Assembly (NCBI GenBank): GCA_015065545.1
Contig: SVQA01000005.1
Location: forward strand, 1 to 64,000
Direction: 5' to 3'
DNA length: 64,000 bases
DNA from: Oscillospiraceae bacterium
Lineage (GTDB): Bacteria; Bacillota; Clostridia; Oscillospirales; Acutalibacteraceae
The notes under the pieces were generated by a model, which did not search any database, was not told where the DNA came from, and worked only from the letters and a program-made list of their open reading frames with translations. A program made the translations under genes and the position numbers. Position 1 is the stretch's first letter. Every line of letters starts with the position of its first letter. Of the stretch, positions 28,264 through 37,240 are shown in pieces.

Positions 28264-28929
28264 ATGTTCAAACACGAAAAGATGCTTTTTCATCCCGTAG
28301 CGGTAGAAAGACCTAATCCACAGTATGCGGCACTTTTGCAGGAACAGCTTGGCGGCGGTAACGGAGAGCTCAAGGCGGCTATGCAGTATATGTCACAGAG
28401 CTTCAGAATCAAAGACCCCGAGATAAAGGACTTGTTCCTTGATATTGCCGCAGAAGAACTGGGACACATGGAAATGGTTGCACAAACAATAAATCTTCTT
28501 AACGGGCACGATGTAGACGCCACAAAAGTTCCCTGCGGTGAAATCCAGTCCCACGTAATTCTCGGACTCAACCCTGGACTTATCAATGCTTCGGGCTACT
28601 CATGGACTGCCGATTATGTAACAGTAACAGGAGATTTATGTGCAGACCTGCTCAGTAATATTGCTTCAGAACAGCGGGCAAAGGTAGTTTACGAATACCT
28701 TTACCGCCAGATTGAAGACAAAAAGGTACGGGAAACCATCGATTTCCTGCTTAACCGCGAAGAAGCTCACAACCAGATGTTCCGCGATGCCTTCAACAAG
28801 GTACAAAATTCAGGTTCAAACCGAGATTTCGGAACAACCAAAGCCGCAAAAATGTACTTCTCTATGTCCGACCCCGGTCCAAACACATTTGCAACACACG
28901 AAACCTCTCCTGTTTCTTTTGAACAATAA
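28264..28929 (+). CDS. Manganese catalase
   Basis: 221 residues. Breaks down hydrogen peroxide with a di-manganese centre in a four-helix bundle. Ligand motifs are visible: Glu in GGNGELKAAMQYMSQ, Glu and His in AAEELGHMEMVAQ, Glu in IASEQRAKVVYEYL and Glu/His in NREEAHNQMF. It is shorter than the about 270-300 residue classical enzymes and closer in size to the CotJC branch, but lacks the CotJA/CotJB neighbours of the spore coat operon. It probably protects against oxidative stress. GGAGG precedes the ATG. Confidence 0.92.
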   Translation: MFKHEKMLFHPVAVERPNPQYAALLQEQLGGGNGELKAAMQYMSQSFRIKDPEIKDLFLDIAAEELGHMEMVAQTINLLNGHDVDATKVPCGEIQSHVILGLNPGLINASGYSWTADYVTVTGDLCADLLSNIASEQRAKVVYEYLYRQIEDKKVRETIDFLLNREEAHNQMFRDAFNKVQNSGSNRDFGTTKAAKMYFSMSDPGPNTFATHETSPVSFEQ

Positions 28930-28933
28930 AATC

Positions 28934-28976
28934 AAACCGCTGAAGTATATATAAACTTCGGCGGTTTATCATTTTA
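28934..28976 (+). terminator. Terminator of Mn catalase gene
   Basis: AAACCGCTGAAGT/ACTTCGGCGGTTT stem followed by ATCATTTTATT. Confidence 0.8.
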
Positions 28977-28995
28977 TTGAATTCATTTTTTTAAC

Positions 28996-29028
28996 AAAAA
29001 AGGAGCTGACAAAAGTCAACTCCTTTTA
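28996..29028 (-). terminator. Terminator of the acidic-repeat dockerin gene
   Basis: On the minus strand AAAAGGAGTTGAC/GTCAGCTCCTTTT with a four-base loop and following T-rich DNA. Confidence 0.8.
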
Positions 29029-29047
29029 TGTATTTTCTTAACTTAAA

Positions 29048-29971
29048 TTAAGCAAGTGCAAGTGTGCAAGTTTCAGCATCCCAAGTAAGAGTAACTGTAC
29101 CTGCTGCAACGTGGAACTTGTCGTTGTTGCCATAGCTGCCGAGTACTGCAGATGTGGGGTTGAAATCAAGCCAACCGTCTGTCCAGTACTGTGTGCCGAA
29201 CTCGTCCTGAATGAGAACATAGCTGTCTGCTGTTAACTCAAGTGTGATAGTACCGTCAACAATCTCGTACTCGAAATCGTAGTAGTCTACACCATTGATA
29301 TAACCAACAACATAGTACTTTGTCTCTACAACGGGCTCAACAACTACTTCGTCATCAGAAGTGATCTCATCATCAGATGTAATCTCGTCGTCAGAAGTGA
29401 TCTCGTCGTCAGATGTAATCTCATCATCGGATGTGATCTCGTCATCGGATGTGGGCTCGTCGGGAGTCTCGGGAACTACAGGGATAAGATCCTCTGCAGT
29501 AACTGCTGTACCGATAAGTGCGTTTGCAGGAAGATCTGCAAGGAACTTCTGAATCTCGGTAGCATCCTTGATGTTCACAACGCCGTCAACATTTGCGTCA
29601 GCAAGTGCTGTCTGAAGCTCGTCGAGAGTTGCAAGGTCTGCAAGTGCCTTCTGAATGAGAGTAGCATCCTTGATGTTAACATTACCGCTAAGGTCAACAT
29701 CACCTAAGAGACCGAGCTCATCAGTTGTAGCCTCATCGCCTGTTGCTTCGTCGAATGTAGACTCATCCTCTGTTGCTTCATCCTGTGTTGCTTCGTCAGT
29801 TGTAGCCTCGTCTGCTGTTGCTTCATCCTGTGTTGCTTCATCTGCTGTTGCAACAACTGTGTTGTTGATAGCATCATCTGCTACATCAGCAGAAGCAGAA
29901 AAACAGAACATGGAAAAAACCATGAGAGCAACCATAAGCATAGCGAGAATCTTGCCAAACTGTCTTTTCAT
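29048..29971 (-). CDS. Secreted dockerin protein with acidic tandem repeats
   Basis: 307 residues. A signal peptide (~1-28) has core LAMLMVALMVFSMFCFSASA. Then come nine or so acidic pentads (x-D-E-A-T, ~43-86); a type I dockerin in the middle of the protein with two calcium loops (DVDLSGNVNIKDATLIQKAL and DANVDGVVNIKDATEIQKFL); five DDEITS hexads; and a C-terminal beta module (~225-307, YVVGYINGVDYYDFEY...FHVAAGTVTLTWD) similar to modules near the left edge of the giant gene. A central dockerin between disordered acidic linkers is unusual. It probably attaches to a cohesin-bearing scaffold; no cohesin is visible here. AGGAGATGA precedes the ATG. Confidence 0.9.
   Translation of the reverse strand: MKRQFGKILAMLMVALMVFSMFCFSASADVADDAINNTVVATADEATQDEATADEATTDEATQDEATEDESTFDEATGDEATTDELGLLGDVDLSGNVNIKDATLIQKALADLATLDELQTALADANVDGVVNIKDATEIQKFLADLPANALIGTAVTAEDLIPVVPETPDEPTSDDEITSDDEITSDDEITSDDEITSDDEITSDDEVVVEPVVETKYYVVGYINGVDYYDFEYEIVDGTITLELTADSYVLIQDEFGTQYWTDGWLDFNPTSAVLGSYGNNDKFHVAAGTVTLTWDAETCTLALA
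29345..29460. repeat. In-frame 18-bp tandem repeat (DDEITS hexads)
   Basis: Five near-identical 18-base units plus a partial sixth encode S-D-D-E-I-T. Units differ at wobble bases (TCATCAGATGT, TCGTCAGAAGT), so they are not very recent exact copies. Confidence 0.85.
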
Positions 29972-30020
29972 GTAATCATCTCCTATTAAATTTTTCTTAC
30001 AGATTAAACTGTACTCTATT

Positions 30021-30049
30021 AGTATATAACTCTAAGCTATTCAAGTCAA
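30021..30049 (-). promoter_or_regulatory. Promoter of the acidic-repeat dockerin gene
   Basis: TTGACT (30044-30049), 17-base spacer, TATACT (30021-30026) on the minus strand. Confidence 0.7.
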
Positions 30050-30107
30050 GAAAATCATTGTAATTTTTACAATTTTTTTTACTATATAATATTATTTTTG
30101 TCCGGAC

Positions 30108-30135
30108 TTGCATTTTTTGAGGGTTGTGATATAAT
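30108..30135 (+). promoter_or_regulatory. Promoter of the SecB-like gene
   Basis: TTGCAT (30108-30113), 16-base spacer, perfect TATAAT (30130-30135). Confidence 0.65.
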
Positions 30136-30173
30136 TTTAATATAATTATCATATAATTTAAGGAGAGATAACT

Positions 30174-30578
30174 ATGGCATGCTGTGAACTTAAAGCATAC
30201 ACTTTTTCTGATATTAACTTTACTAACCGTCTGGACCCTAATGTTCAGATTAAAATCGGTAACAAATTTTCTTACAACGTAAAGTATCCTTCCGATAACT
30301 CCAACAACATCTGCAGGGGTGAGCTTGAGGTTGAGGTTGGCGATACAGGCAACGACAGCAAATTAAACCTTAAGGTTACACTTGTTGGCATTATGGCATA
30401 CAATCCTTCCGAGAAACGTGAGCTTATCCACACAGAGAGTTTCAAGATTCTCTACCCCATCGCTAGAGCTATGGTAACAACTGTTACAGCCAACGCAGGC
30501 ATCAAGCCCATAATTCTGCCCAACATCAATATTGATGATCAGGATATTTACAGAATCGACGGTGCAAAACCCATCTGA
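30174..30578 (+). CDS. SecB-like chaperone domain protein
   Basis: 134 residues. The C-terminal stretch YPIARAMVTTVTANAGIKP followed by IILPNINID matches the SecB pattern (LFPYAREAIS..T...G.P.L.L.PINF). The N-terminal half has the alternating beta pattern of the SecB fold. SecB keeps preproteins unfolded in proteobacteria; Firmicutes mostly lack it, but SecB-like proteins occur as solitary genes or with toxin-antitoxin systems. No toxin, antitoxin or sec gene is adjacent. AAGGAGAG is six bases before ATG. The precise role is unknown. Confidence 0.7.
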   Translation: MACCELKAYTFSDINFTNRLDPNVQIKIGNKFSYNVKYPSDNSNNICRGELEVEVGDTGNDSKLNLKVTLVGIMAYNPSEKRELIHTESFKILYPIARAMVTTVTANAGIKPIILPNINIDDQDIYRIDGAKPI

Positions 30579-30604
30579 AAACTATATTTTTCTTAAAAAT
30601 TCAA

Positions 30605-30634
30605 TTGACAAAGCAACGGCAGATGTGCTATAAT
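30605..30634 (+). promoter_or_regulatory. Promoter of tRNA-Gly(TCC)
   Basis: Perfect TTGACA (30605-30610) and TATAAT (30629-30634), 18-base spacer. Confidence 0.82.
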
Positions 30635-30652
30635 ATCTTCCGTTGCAAATAT

Positions 30653-30726
30653 GCGGATGTAGTTTAGTGGTAGAACTTCAGCCTTCCAAGCTGATCGTGT
30701 GGGTTCGATTCCCATCATCCGCTCCA
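30653..30726 (+). tRNA. tRNA-Gly (anticodon TCC), CCA encoded
   Basis: GCGGATG pairs with CATCCGC. The anticodon arm TCAGC-CTTCCAA-GCTGA gives TCC. The T arm is GTGGGTTCGATTCCCAT. Confidence 0.96.
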
Positions 30727-30730
30727 AAAG

Positions 30731-30763
30731 AAAAGAGCACCAAACGGTGCTCTTTTTGTTTTT
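30731..30763 (+). terminator. Terminator after tRNA-Gly(TCC)
   Basis: GAGCACC/GGTGCTC stem with A-run before and TTTTTG after. Confidence 0.88.
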
Positions 30764-30775
30764 ATAATCAGAAAT

Positions 30776-30944
30776 GGATGATGGGAATCGAACAGGCGTG
30801 AAGAAAATGTACCAGTGGGACATTTTTAGCCTGACGCGCTGATGGTGTTTTCTACTATGCACACCGCCTTTGACGAGATGAAACCTACCTCTAAGCCAAC
30901 AGCACATCATCCGCTGTGCCGAAGGCGCTTGATGGGAATCGAAC
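30776..30944 (-). other. Inverted 3' fragments of tRNA-Gly(TCC)
   Basis: 30776-30793 read on the minus strand is an exact 18-base copy of the T arm and acceptor end of the neighbouring tRNA-Gly (GTTCGATTCCCATCATCC). A second copy of 15 bases (GTTCGATTCCCATCA) is at 30930-30944. Between them, on the minus strand, a GCGGATG (like the tRNA 5' end) starts near 30913. No complete second tRNA can be folded. No gene is visible in 30764-31085. Confidence 0.7.
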
Positions 30945-31085
30945 GAGCGTATATAAAACAGTCCTGCAGAAGCAATTTTCTCCCTCATCAGAGGGAGCCA
31001 CGAAATACAGCTTTAACATAAAAACACCCGAACCTCAGATATATCATCAGTTTTGTAAATCAAAGTAACATTTCTTTTAATAATA

Positions 31086-31114
31086 TTGACGTACAGATTA
31101 GACTATATTATAAT
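31086..31114 (+). promoter_or_regulatory. Promoter of the TraB/GumN lipoprotein gene
   Basis: TTGACG (31086-31091), 17-base spacer, perfect TATAAT (31109-31114). Confidence 0.8.
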
Positions 31115-31135
31115 TTAGAAAAAGGAGGAATTTTT

Positions 31136-32185
31136 ATGAAGAAATTTGTCGCACTCATAATTTGTGCAGTTTTGGTTTTCTCTTTTGCCGCTTGCGATAA
31201 TAAGATAAGCGATAAAAACAACACTGCAATCACTACTACAGCAACAGTTACCGATGCAACAACAACTACCGAGGTTCCTGTTACCACTACCTCAATCGTA
31301 ACCACAACAGAGGAGTCTGTTACTCCCGAAGACAAAGAGATTACTCCTCTGCTCTATAAAGTAACTGATGATGATAATAATGTTACATGGCTTTTCGGCT
31401 CTATCCACATAGGTAAGGAATACTTCTATCCCCTGCCCGACTATGTAATAGATGCTTACGAAAGCTCCGATGCTCTGGCTGTTGAAGCAGATATAGTATC
31501 CTTCGCATCAGATTTCACAGCACAAACAACTGCTCTTTCTAAGCTTGTTTACACAGACAGTACAACAATCAAAGATCACTTGCCAAAAGAAACCTACGAT
31601 AAAGCTGTTGAAATTCTTGAGGAAATGGGTGTATACAACTCACTTCTCGATTACTATATGCCTTTTATGTGGTCAAGCATGATAGAAAGCGGAATGACCG
31701 AACATGCAGGTCTTGACGCAAACCTCGGAATTGATATGCACTTCTTAAACGATGCCCACGAAAATAATAAGGAAATCATTGAGGTAGAATCCGCAGAATT
31801 CCAGTACAATATGATGGCAAGCTTTTCTGCTGAATTGCAATGCATTATTTTAGAGGAAGCAATATATTCCTATGAGCATCCTGTTACTACCAAGGTTGGC
31901 TTTAAAAGCCTTCTTCACCTTTGGGAAAGCGGAGATGAAGATGCATTATACAAATACCTTAACACCGAGACTGAATTCGAATCTGACGAAGAAGAAACTC
32001 TCTACAACGAATATAACAACGAAATGATTACAAACAGAAACATAAGTATGACCGACTTCGCAGAAGATGCTCTCAAATCGGGTAAAGAAGTATTCATCTG
32101 TGTAGGTGCCGCCCATGTAGTCGGCGAAGGCGGTATGGCGGGTCAGCTAAAAGACAGAGGCTATAACGTAGAAATAGTCAGATAA
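31136..32185 (+). CDS. TraB/GumN family lipoprotein
   Basis: 349 residues. The N-terminal lipoprotein signal ends LVFSFAAC, with the Cys as lipidation site and thus a substrate of Lgt. A Thr-rich spacer (~35-65) follows, then a TraB/GumN (TIKI-like) domain: the GxxH motif appears as WLFGSIHIG near the start and a second His lies in CVGAAHVVGEGGM near the end, with Glu in ALAVEADI. TIKI-type members are metalloproteases; activity of the bacterial ones is mostly untested. AAAGGAGG precedes the ATG. Single gene with its own promoter and terminator. Confidence 0.9.
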   Translation: MKKFVALIICAVLVFSFAACDNKISDKNNTAITTTATVTDATTTTEVPVTTTSIVTTTEESVTPEDKEITPLLYKVTDDDNNVTWLFGSIHIGKEYFYPLPDYVIDAYESSDALAVEADIVSFASDFTAQTTALSKLVYTDSTTIKDHLPKETYDKAVEILEEMGVYNSLLDYYMPFMWSSMIESGMTEHAGLDANLGIDMHFLNDAHENNKEIIEVESAEFQYNMMASFSAELQCIILEEAIYSYEHPVTTKVGFKSLLHLWESGDEDALYKYLNTETEFESDEEETLYNEYNNEMITNRNISMTDFAEDALKSGKEVFICVGAAHVVGEGGMAGQLKDRGYNVEIVR

Positions 32186-32199
32186 GTAAATAATATTTA

Positions 32200-32227
32200 C
32201 AGCACTCCTTTTGGGGTGCTGTTTTTA
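32200..32227 (+). terminator. Terminator of the TraB/GumN gene
   Basis: CAGCACTCC/GGGGTGCTG (one G-T pair) with TTTT loop and T tract. Confidence 0.88.
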
Positions 32228-32318
32228 TGTGTATAATGTCTAAACCGCCGATTTTTGTTGTAAAACATTTATTTTTATGCTATACTCTTTGAGTATTATT
32301 TTATTTCAAGGAGTTATT

Positions 32319-33875
32319 ATGAGTATCCTTAATGTTGAACACCTGACCCATGGTTTTGGTGACAGAGCTATATTTGACGATGTATCTTTCAGACTGTTAA
32401 AGGGTGAACATATTGGTCTTATCGGAGCTAACGGTGAGGGCAAATCCACCTTTATGAATATTGTTACAGGCAAGCTTATGCCTGACGAAGGCAAGGTTGA
32501 GTGGTCAAAGAACGTACGTGCAGGCTACCTTGACCAGCACACAGTACTCACTCCCGGTATGACTATCGAGGATGTACTTAAATCGGCTTTTTCTTACCTT
32601 TTTGAAATGGAAGAAAAGATGAATAAAATATGTGACAAGCTTGCTGAAGCAGACGAGGAGCAGATGACAGAAATGCTTGAGGAGCTGGGCACAATTCAAG
32701 ATATGCTCACTGCTCACGATTTCTACATTATTGACGCAAAGGTTGAGGAAGTTGCCCGTGCTTTAGGTCTTGCCGACTTGGGACTCAATCGTGATGTTAC
32801 AGATTTAAGCGGCGGTCAGAGAACAAAGGTGCTCCTTGCAAAGCTTCTTCTGGAGAAACCCGATATTCTCCTTCTTGATGAACCTACCAACTATCTTGAC
32901 GAAGAGCATATTACTTGGCTTAAACGTTACCTCATTGAGTACGAGAATGCTTTTATTCTTATTTCTCACGATATTCCCTTCCTCAACGAGGTTATCAATA
33001 TTATTTACCACATGGAAAATCAGAAGCTTGACCGCTATGTTGGCGACTATCATCACTTCGAAGAAGTACACGCTATGAAAAAGGCTCAGCTTGAAGCCGC
33101 ATACAAGCGTCAACAACAGGAAATCAGCGAGCTCAAAGACTTTGTAGCAAGAAACAAAGCAAGAGTATCCACAAGGAATATGGCTATGTCAAGACAAAAG
33201 CTCCTTGATAAAATGGATGTTATCGAGCTTGCACAGGAAAAGCCAAAGCCCGAATTCAACTTCCAACTGGGCAAAACTACCAGCAAGTTTATCTTTGAGA
33301 CAAAAGACCTTGTAATCGGCTATGACTCTCCCCTCTCAAAGCCCCTCACACTCTCTATGGAACGAGGCAAGAAAATCGCTCTGGTGGGTGCAAACGGTAT
33401 TGGTAAGACCACTCTGCTCAAGAGCATTCTGGGTCTTATTCCTCCCATTGAGGGTAGTGTTGAGCGAGGCGACAATCTGCTTATCGGCTACTTTGAGCAG
33501 GAGGTATCAGGCGATAATACTACCACCTGCATTGAAGAAATATGGAAGGAATTTCCCGCTCTTAATCAGCATGAGGTAAGAGCAGCTCTTGCAAAATGCG
33601 GACTAACAACAAAGCATATTGAAAGTCAGGTGCGAGTACTCAGCGGTGGTGAGCAGGCAAAGGTTAGGCTTTGTAAGCTTATAAACAAAGACACAAACAT
33701 CCTGCTTCTTGACGAGCCTACAAACCACCTTGATGTTGATGCTAAAGACGAACTGAAGAGAGCACTCAAAGAGTACAAGGGCAGTATTCTGCTTATTTGT
33801 CACGAACCTGAGTTCTATCTTGATGTGGTTGATGAGGTTTGGGATTGTACCAAGTGGACAACTAAGATTTTCTGA
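32319..33875 (+). CDS. ABC-F family ATPase
   Basis: 518 residues, two ABC domains and no membrane segment. Domain 1: Walker A GANGEGKST, signature LSGGQRTKV, Walker B LLLDEPTN. The interdomain linker (~230-300) is charged and helical (KKAQLEAAYKRQQQEISELK). Domain 2: GANGIGKTT, LSGGEQAKV, LLLDEPTNHLD. ABC-F proteins act on the ribosome, either helping translation or giving antibiotic protection; which applies here is not decidable. I chose ATG 32319 (AAGGAG five bases before). An EamA transporter follows 26 bases later. Confidence 0.94.
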   Translation: MSILNVEHLTHGFGDRAIFDDVSFRLLKGEHIGLIGANGEGKSTFMNIVTGKLMPDEGKVEWSKNVRAGYLDQHTVLTPGMTIEDVLKSAFSYLFEMEEKMNKICDKLAEADEEQMTEMLEELGTIQDMLTAHDFYIIDAKVEEVARALGLADLGLNRDVTDLSGGQRTKVLLAKLLLEKPDILLLDEPTNYLDEEHITWLKRYLIEYENAFILISHDIPFLNEVINIIYHMENQKLDRYVGDYHHFEEVHAMKKAQLEAAYKRQQQEISELKDFVARNKARVSTRNMAMSRQKLLDKMDVIELAQEKPKPEFNFQLGKTTSKFIFETKDLVIGYDSPLSKPLTLSMERGKKIALVGANGIGKTTLLKSILGLIPPIEGSVERGDNLLIGYFEQEVSGDNTTTCIEEIWKEFPALNQHEVRAALAKCGLTTKHIESQVRVLSGGEQAKVRLCKLINKDTNILLLDEPTNHLDVDAKDELKRALKEYKGSILLICHEPEFYLDVVDEVWDCTKWTTKIF

Positions 33876-33901
33876 TAATCTTCCTTTGAAGGCGGTAAAT
33901 T

Positions 33902-34795
33902 ATGACAAGCAAACAAAGTCAGATCAAAGGTAGTATTGCGGCTCTTGCGGTGAATATCATCTTTGGCTTCAGTTTTCTATTCTCCAAGGTTGCACTTTCC
34001 TATGCGCATCCTCTTGTAATTCTTGCGGTGAGGTTTACGGTTGCTTTCGGAGTACTTAACATATTATGGCTTTTCGGTGTTGTTAAGATGAATTTCAAGG
34101 GTAAACCCAAAAAAAGACTGCTTATGATGTCTCTTGCTCAGCCGCTATTATACTTTATCTTTGAGCTTTATGGAATCGATAACACCTCAAGTGCCATGTC
34201 GGGAATAATAATCTCTCTGGTACCTATTGCAGTGATTATACTATCCACGATTTTTCTCAAAGAAAGACCTACGAAAATGCAGATCATTTTCTCCTGCATA
34301 TCCCTTGTTGCCATTGTAGTTATGAGTATTCTTTCAGACAATGGTGTAAAAAGCAAGGTCTGGGGAATAGTTCTGCTTGCAGGGGCTACTCTTTGTGCGT
34401 CAATATTCAACATCTTAAGTCGAAGCAGTGCAAAAGATTACTCGCCTTTTGAAAGAACCTATATTATGTTCCTTGTAGGAACAGTAGGTTTTAATGCTAT
34501 TGCACTTGCTACACTCAGAGGAAAGTTTGCAACAGAACTTATATCAGCTTCCTCAAGCATTGAGTTCTGGGGTGCAATACTCTATCTTTCTGTTGTGTCA
34601 TCTATAATCGCTTTTATGCTCTACAATTACTCCACAGGGCTTATCTCACCTGTCAGGTCTGCATCATTCTCGAACCTTATTACCATTGTTTCCGTGCTGG
34701 CGGGAATACTGATTCTCGGCGAACCTATGATGTCCCTGCCCGAGATAATCTGTTGTGTGCTGATTATTTCAGGAGTACTCGGAGTAAACAGATAA
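33902..34795 (+). CDS. EamA/DMT family transporter
   Basis: 297 residues with about ten hydrophobic helices and the two EamA repeats; the first begins GSIAALAVNIIFGFSFLFSK and the second after residue ~150 (VWGIVLLAGATLCASIFN). Members export or import metabolites such as amino acids; the substrate cannot be inferred. It lies 26 bases after the ABC-F gene, so both are on one transcript ending at the terminator 34816-34855. Confidence 0.92.
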   Translation: MTSKQSQIKGSIAALAVNIIFGFSFLFSKVALSYAHPLVILAVRFTVAFGVLNILWLFGVVKMNFKGKPKKRLLMMSLAQPLLYFIFELYGIDNTSSAMSGIIISLVPIAVIILSTIFLKERPTKMQIIFSCISLVAIVVMSILSDNGVKSKVWGIVLLAGATLCASIFNILSRSSAKDYSPFERTYIMFLVGTVGFNAIALATLRGKFATELISASSSIEFWGAILYLSVVSSIIAFMLYNYSTGLISPVRSASFSNLITIVSVLAGILILGEPMMSLPEIICCVLIISGVLGVNR

Positions 34796-34815
34796 ATTAA
34801 ACATGGCAAATAAAC

Positions 34816-34855
34816 AAAGCAGAGTGGATTTTTAAAACCCACTCTGCTTTTTATT
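34816..34855. terminator. Terminator shared by convergent EamA and clpE operons
   Basis: AAAGCAGAGTGG/CCACTCTGCTTT twelve-base stem. The plus side has TTTTTATTATT and the minus side TTTGTTTATTTG. Confidence 0.88.
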
Positions 34856-34871
34856 ATTAATATTAAATTAC

Positions 34872-37214
34872 TTAGAGAACCTGAAGTTTTATTTCGTTGT
34901 CCTCTGCTGTTACATTGATTCCGATAATACCGCCTTCACCGCGGATAATCATTTCTTCGGCAATTTTTTCTTCTACTTCCTTGCGGATGATTGAGCGAAG
35001 CTCACGAGCACCCGATCTGCCGTCTTTAATCTTATCGGCAAGTATGGAGCATACAGCCTCGTCAAAAGTAAATGCGATACCTTTTTCTTTAAGAGTGTCT
35101 ATATACTCGGAAAGCATAAGGGATGCAATCTTTGAAAGGTCTTCCTTTTCAAGATAACGGAACACAATAATCTCGTCCACTCTTGCAATAAACTCGGGAC
35201 GGAGGAATTCCGAGAGAGCCTTCATTACCTTTTCTCTTGTGGCATCCGCCTCGCTCTTTGCAAAGCCCAGAGCATTCTCTTTTCTGTCGGAGCCTGCGTT
35301 GGAGGTCATAACGATTACGGTATTCTCAAAGTTTACTACTCTGCCGTGAGCGTCGGTAAGCTTGCCCTCATCGAGAATTTGAAGAAGAATATTGAGAACA
35401 TCAGGATGTGCCTTCTCAATTTCGTCAAAGAGGAGTACGGAATAGGGTCTGCGACGGACTTTCTCTGTTACCTGACCTGCCTCATCGTAACCTACATATC
35501 CGGGAGGAGAACCGATAATTTTGGAAACCGAGTGTTTCTCCATAAACTCTGACATATCAAGACGGATGAGTGTTTCGGGTGTATCAAAAAGAAGTGCGGA
35601 CAGAACCTTGACAAGCTCGGTTTTACCTACACCTGTGGGACCTACAAAGATGAAGGATGCAGGTCTGCGTCTTGGAGAAATCTGAACTCTTGAACGCTTA
35701 ACAGCAGTTGCAAGAACATTTACAGCCTCGTCCTGACCGATGATTTTTTCTTTCATCTGAGCCTCAAGATTTGCAAGCTTTGCAAGCTCGTTTTCTCTAA
35801 CATGAGTTGAAGGAATACCTGTCCAGAGCTCAATAACCTTTGCAAGATCCTCCTCTGTAACCGCTGTAGAAAGAGCTTCTTCGGGAATCTCGGAAAGCTC
35901 CTGCTCTACCTTTATAATATCACTCTTAACTGTTGCAAGACGTTCATAGTCTACATTCTCGTCTGTTGTAAGTTTTTCCTGTAAAAGTGAAAGATTGTGC
36001 TTATCTTCCTGAAGCTTATCATATCTCTCTCGCTCTTTGTTACGAAGTCCTGCACAGGCAGAGGCTTCGTCAAGAAGGTCAATTGCTTTATCGGGCAGGA
36101 ATCGGTCTGTAATGTATCGTTCAGAGAAAATAACAGCCTTACGGATAACATCGGGAGCAACTGTAACATTGTGATGCTGCTCGTAGTATTCCTTGATACC
36201 CTCAAGCACCTCAATTGTATCTGCAACAGAGGGTTCGCCTACCTTGACAGGCTGGAAACGACGCTCTAAAGCAGAATCCTTTTCGATATATTTTCTGTAT
36301 TCATTAAAGGTTGTTGCACCGATAACCTGAATTTCTCCTCTTGAAAGGGAAGGCTTCAGGATATTTGCCGCATTCATAGAACCTTCGGCATCTCCTGTAC
36401 CTACAAGAGAGTGTACCTCATCGATGAAAAGGATGATGTTGCCGAGATTTTTTACCTCTTGTGTAAGACCTTTGATACGACTCTCAAACTGACCTCTGAA
36501 CTGTGTACCTGCCACAAGTGCAGTAAGGTCAAGAAGGTGAATTTCTTTATTTTTAAGGCGCTGAGGAACATTGCCCTGTGAAATTCTCAGAGCAAGACCT
36601 TCGGCAATCGCAGTTTTACCAACACCGGGCTCACCGATAAGGCAAGGGTTGTTCTTTGTTCTGCGTGAGAGGATCTGAATAATTCGCTCGATTTCTTTAT
36701 CTCTGCCGATGATACGGTCAATTCTGCCTTCTCTTGCCTTTCTGGTTAAATCCTCGCAGTAAAGTCCAAGAAATTTTCTTTCCTTCTTCTCTTTCTTTTC
36801 CTGCTTCTTGGCCTTTCTGGGGTCGTTCTGATTATCCTGAGGTTTACCTGCACCGCCAAAGAAGTTATTGAAAAAGGATGGGAACGCAGGTGCTCCGCCG
36901 GGAGTGAAGTCCTCGCCGTCTGCACTTTCTGCTTCCTCTGTTTCATCAAGACTCATAGGGTCTGTCAGGTTCATTCCCTGCATCATTTCAGAGAGGTCTC
37001 CGCCTTCGGCAATATTCTCCATCATTGATCCCATCTGTTCTTCCATAGCAGAAAGGTCTTCCTCAGAAATTCCCATCTTACGCATAAGGTCATCGACGGG
37101 CTTTATTCCAAGCTCTCTTGCACAGGTAAGACAGTAGCCGACTGTTTCGCTATCCTTCTGATTATTGGATACAAATACTACAGCGGTTCGTTTACCGCAT
37201 CGTGTACATAACAT
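34872..37214 (-). CDS. clpE: ATP-dependent Clp protease ATPase, ClpE type
   Basis: 780 residues. An AAA+ unfoldase that feeds proteins to ClpP in stress. It begins with the ClpE zinc finger ([15 protein letters not shown]...CLTC) in place of Clp N repeats, then a Met/Gly-rich and charged linker (~55-140). AAA module 1: [23 protein letters not shown] module 2: [25 protein letters not shown]. The [15 protein letters not shown] sensor region closes it. [14 protein letters not shown] [15 protein letters not shown] is the pore loop. In low-GC Gram-positives clpE is usually under CtsR; I see no CtsR box before it because it is last in a long transcript. Confidence 0.93.
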   Translation of the reverse strand: MLCTRCGKRTAVVFVSNNQKDSETVGYCLTCARELGIKPVDDLMRKMGISEEDLSAMEEQMGSMMENIAEGGDLSEMMQGMNLTDPMSLDETEEAESADGEDFTPGGAPAFPSFFNNFFGGAGKPQDNQNDPRKAKKQEKKEKKERKFLGLYCEDLTRKAREGRIDRIIGRDKEIERIIQILSRRTKNNPCLIGEPGVGKTAIAEGLALRISQGNVPQRLKNKEIHLLDLTALVAGTQFRGQFESRIKGLTQEVKNLGNIILFIDEVHSLVGTGDAEGSMNAANILKPSLSRGEIQVIGATTFNEYRKYIEKDSALERRFQPVKVGEPSVADTIEVLEGIKEYYEQHHNVTVAPDVIRKAVIFSERYITDRFLPDKAIDLLDEASACAGLRNKERERYDKLQEDKHNLSLLQEKLTTDENVDYERLATVKSDIIKVEQELSEIPEEALSTAVTEEDLAKVIELWTGIPSTHVRENELAKLANLEAQMKEKIIGQDEAVNVLATAVKRSRVQISPRRRPASFIFVGPTGVGKTELVKVLSALLFDTPETLIRLDMSEFMEKHSVSKIIGSPPGYVGYDEAGQVTEKVRRRPYSVLLFDEIEKAHPDVLNILLQILDEGKLTDAHGRVVNFENTVIVMTSNAGSDRKENALGFAKSEADATREKVMKALSEFLRPEFIARVDEIIVFRYLEKEDLSKIASLMLSEYIDTLKEKGIAFTFDEAVCSILADKIKDGRSGARELRSIIRKEVEEKIAEEMIIRGEGGIIGINVTAEDNEIKLQVL

Positions 37215-37240
37215 ATAATTTCTCCTTTAACTTAAGGGTA

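Noticed and set aside
28264..28929. Spore coat protein CotJC
   Set aside because: Mn catalase and CotJC are related, but cotJA/cotJB are absent and no sporulation gene lies in the window; catalase is the safer call.
29345..29460. Possible CRISPR array
   Set aside because: The 18-base repeats are contiguous with no spacers, in frame, and encode acidic hexads of a secreted protein.
30593..30988. Minus-strand frame of 131 codons
   Set aside because: It runs across tRNA-Gly antisense and contains MMGIEPTRSAWKAEVLPLNY, the familiar false translation of a tRNA gene.
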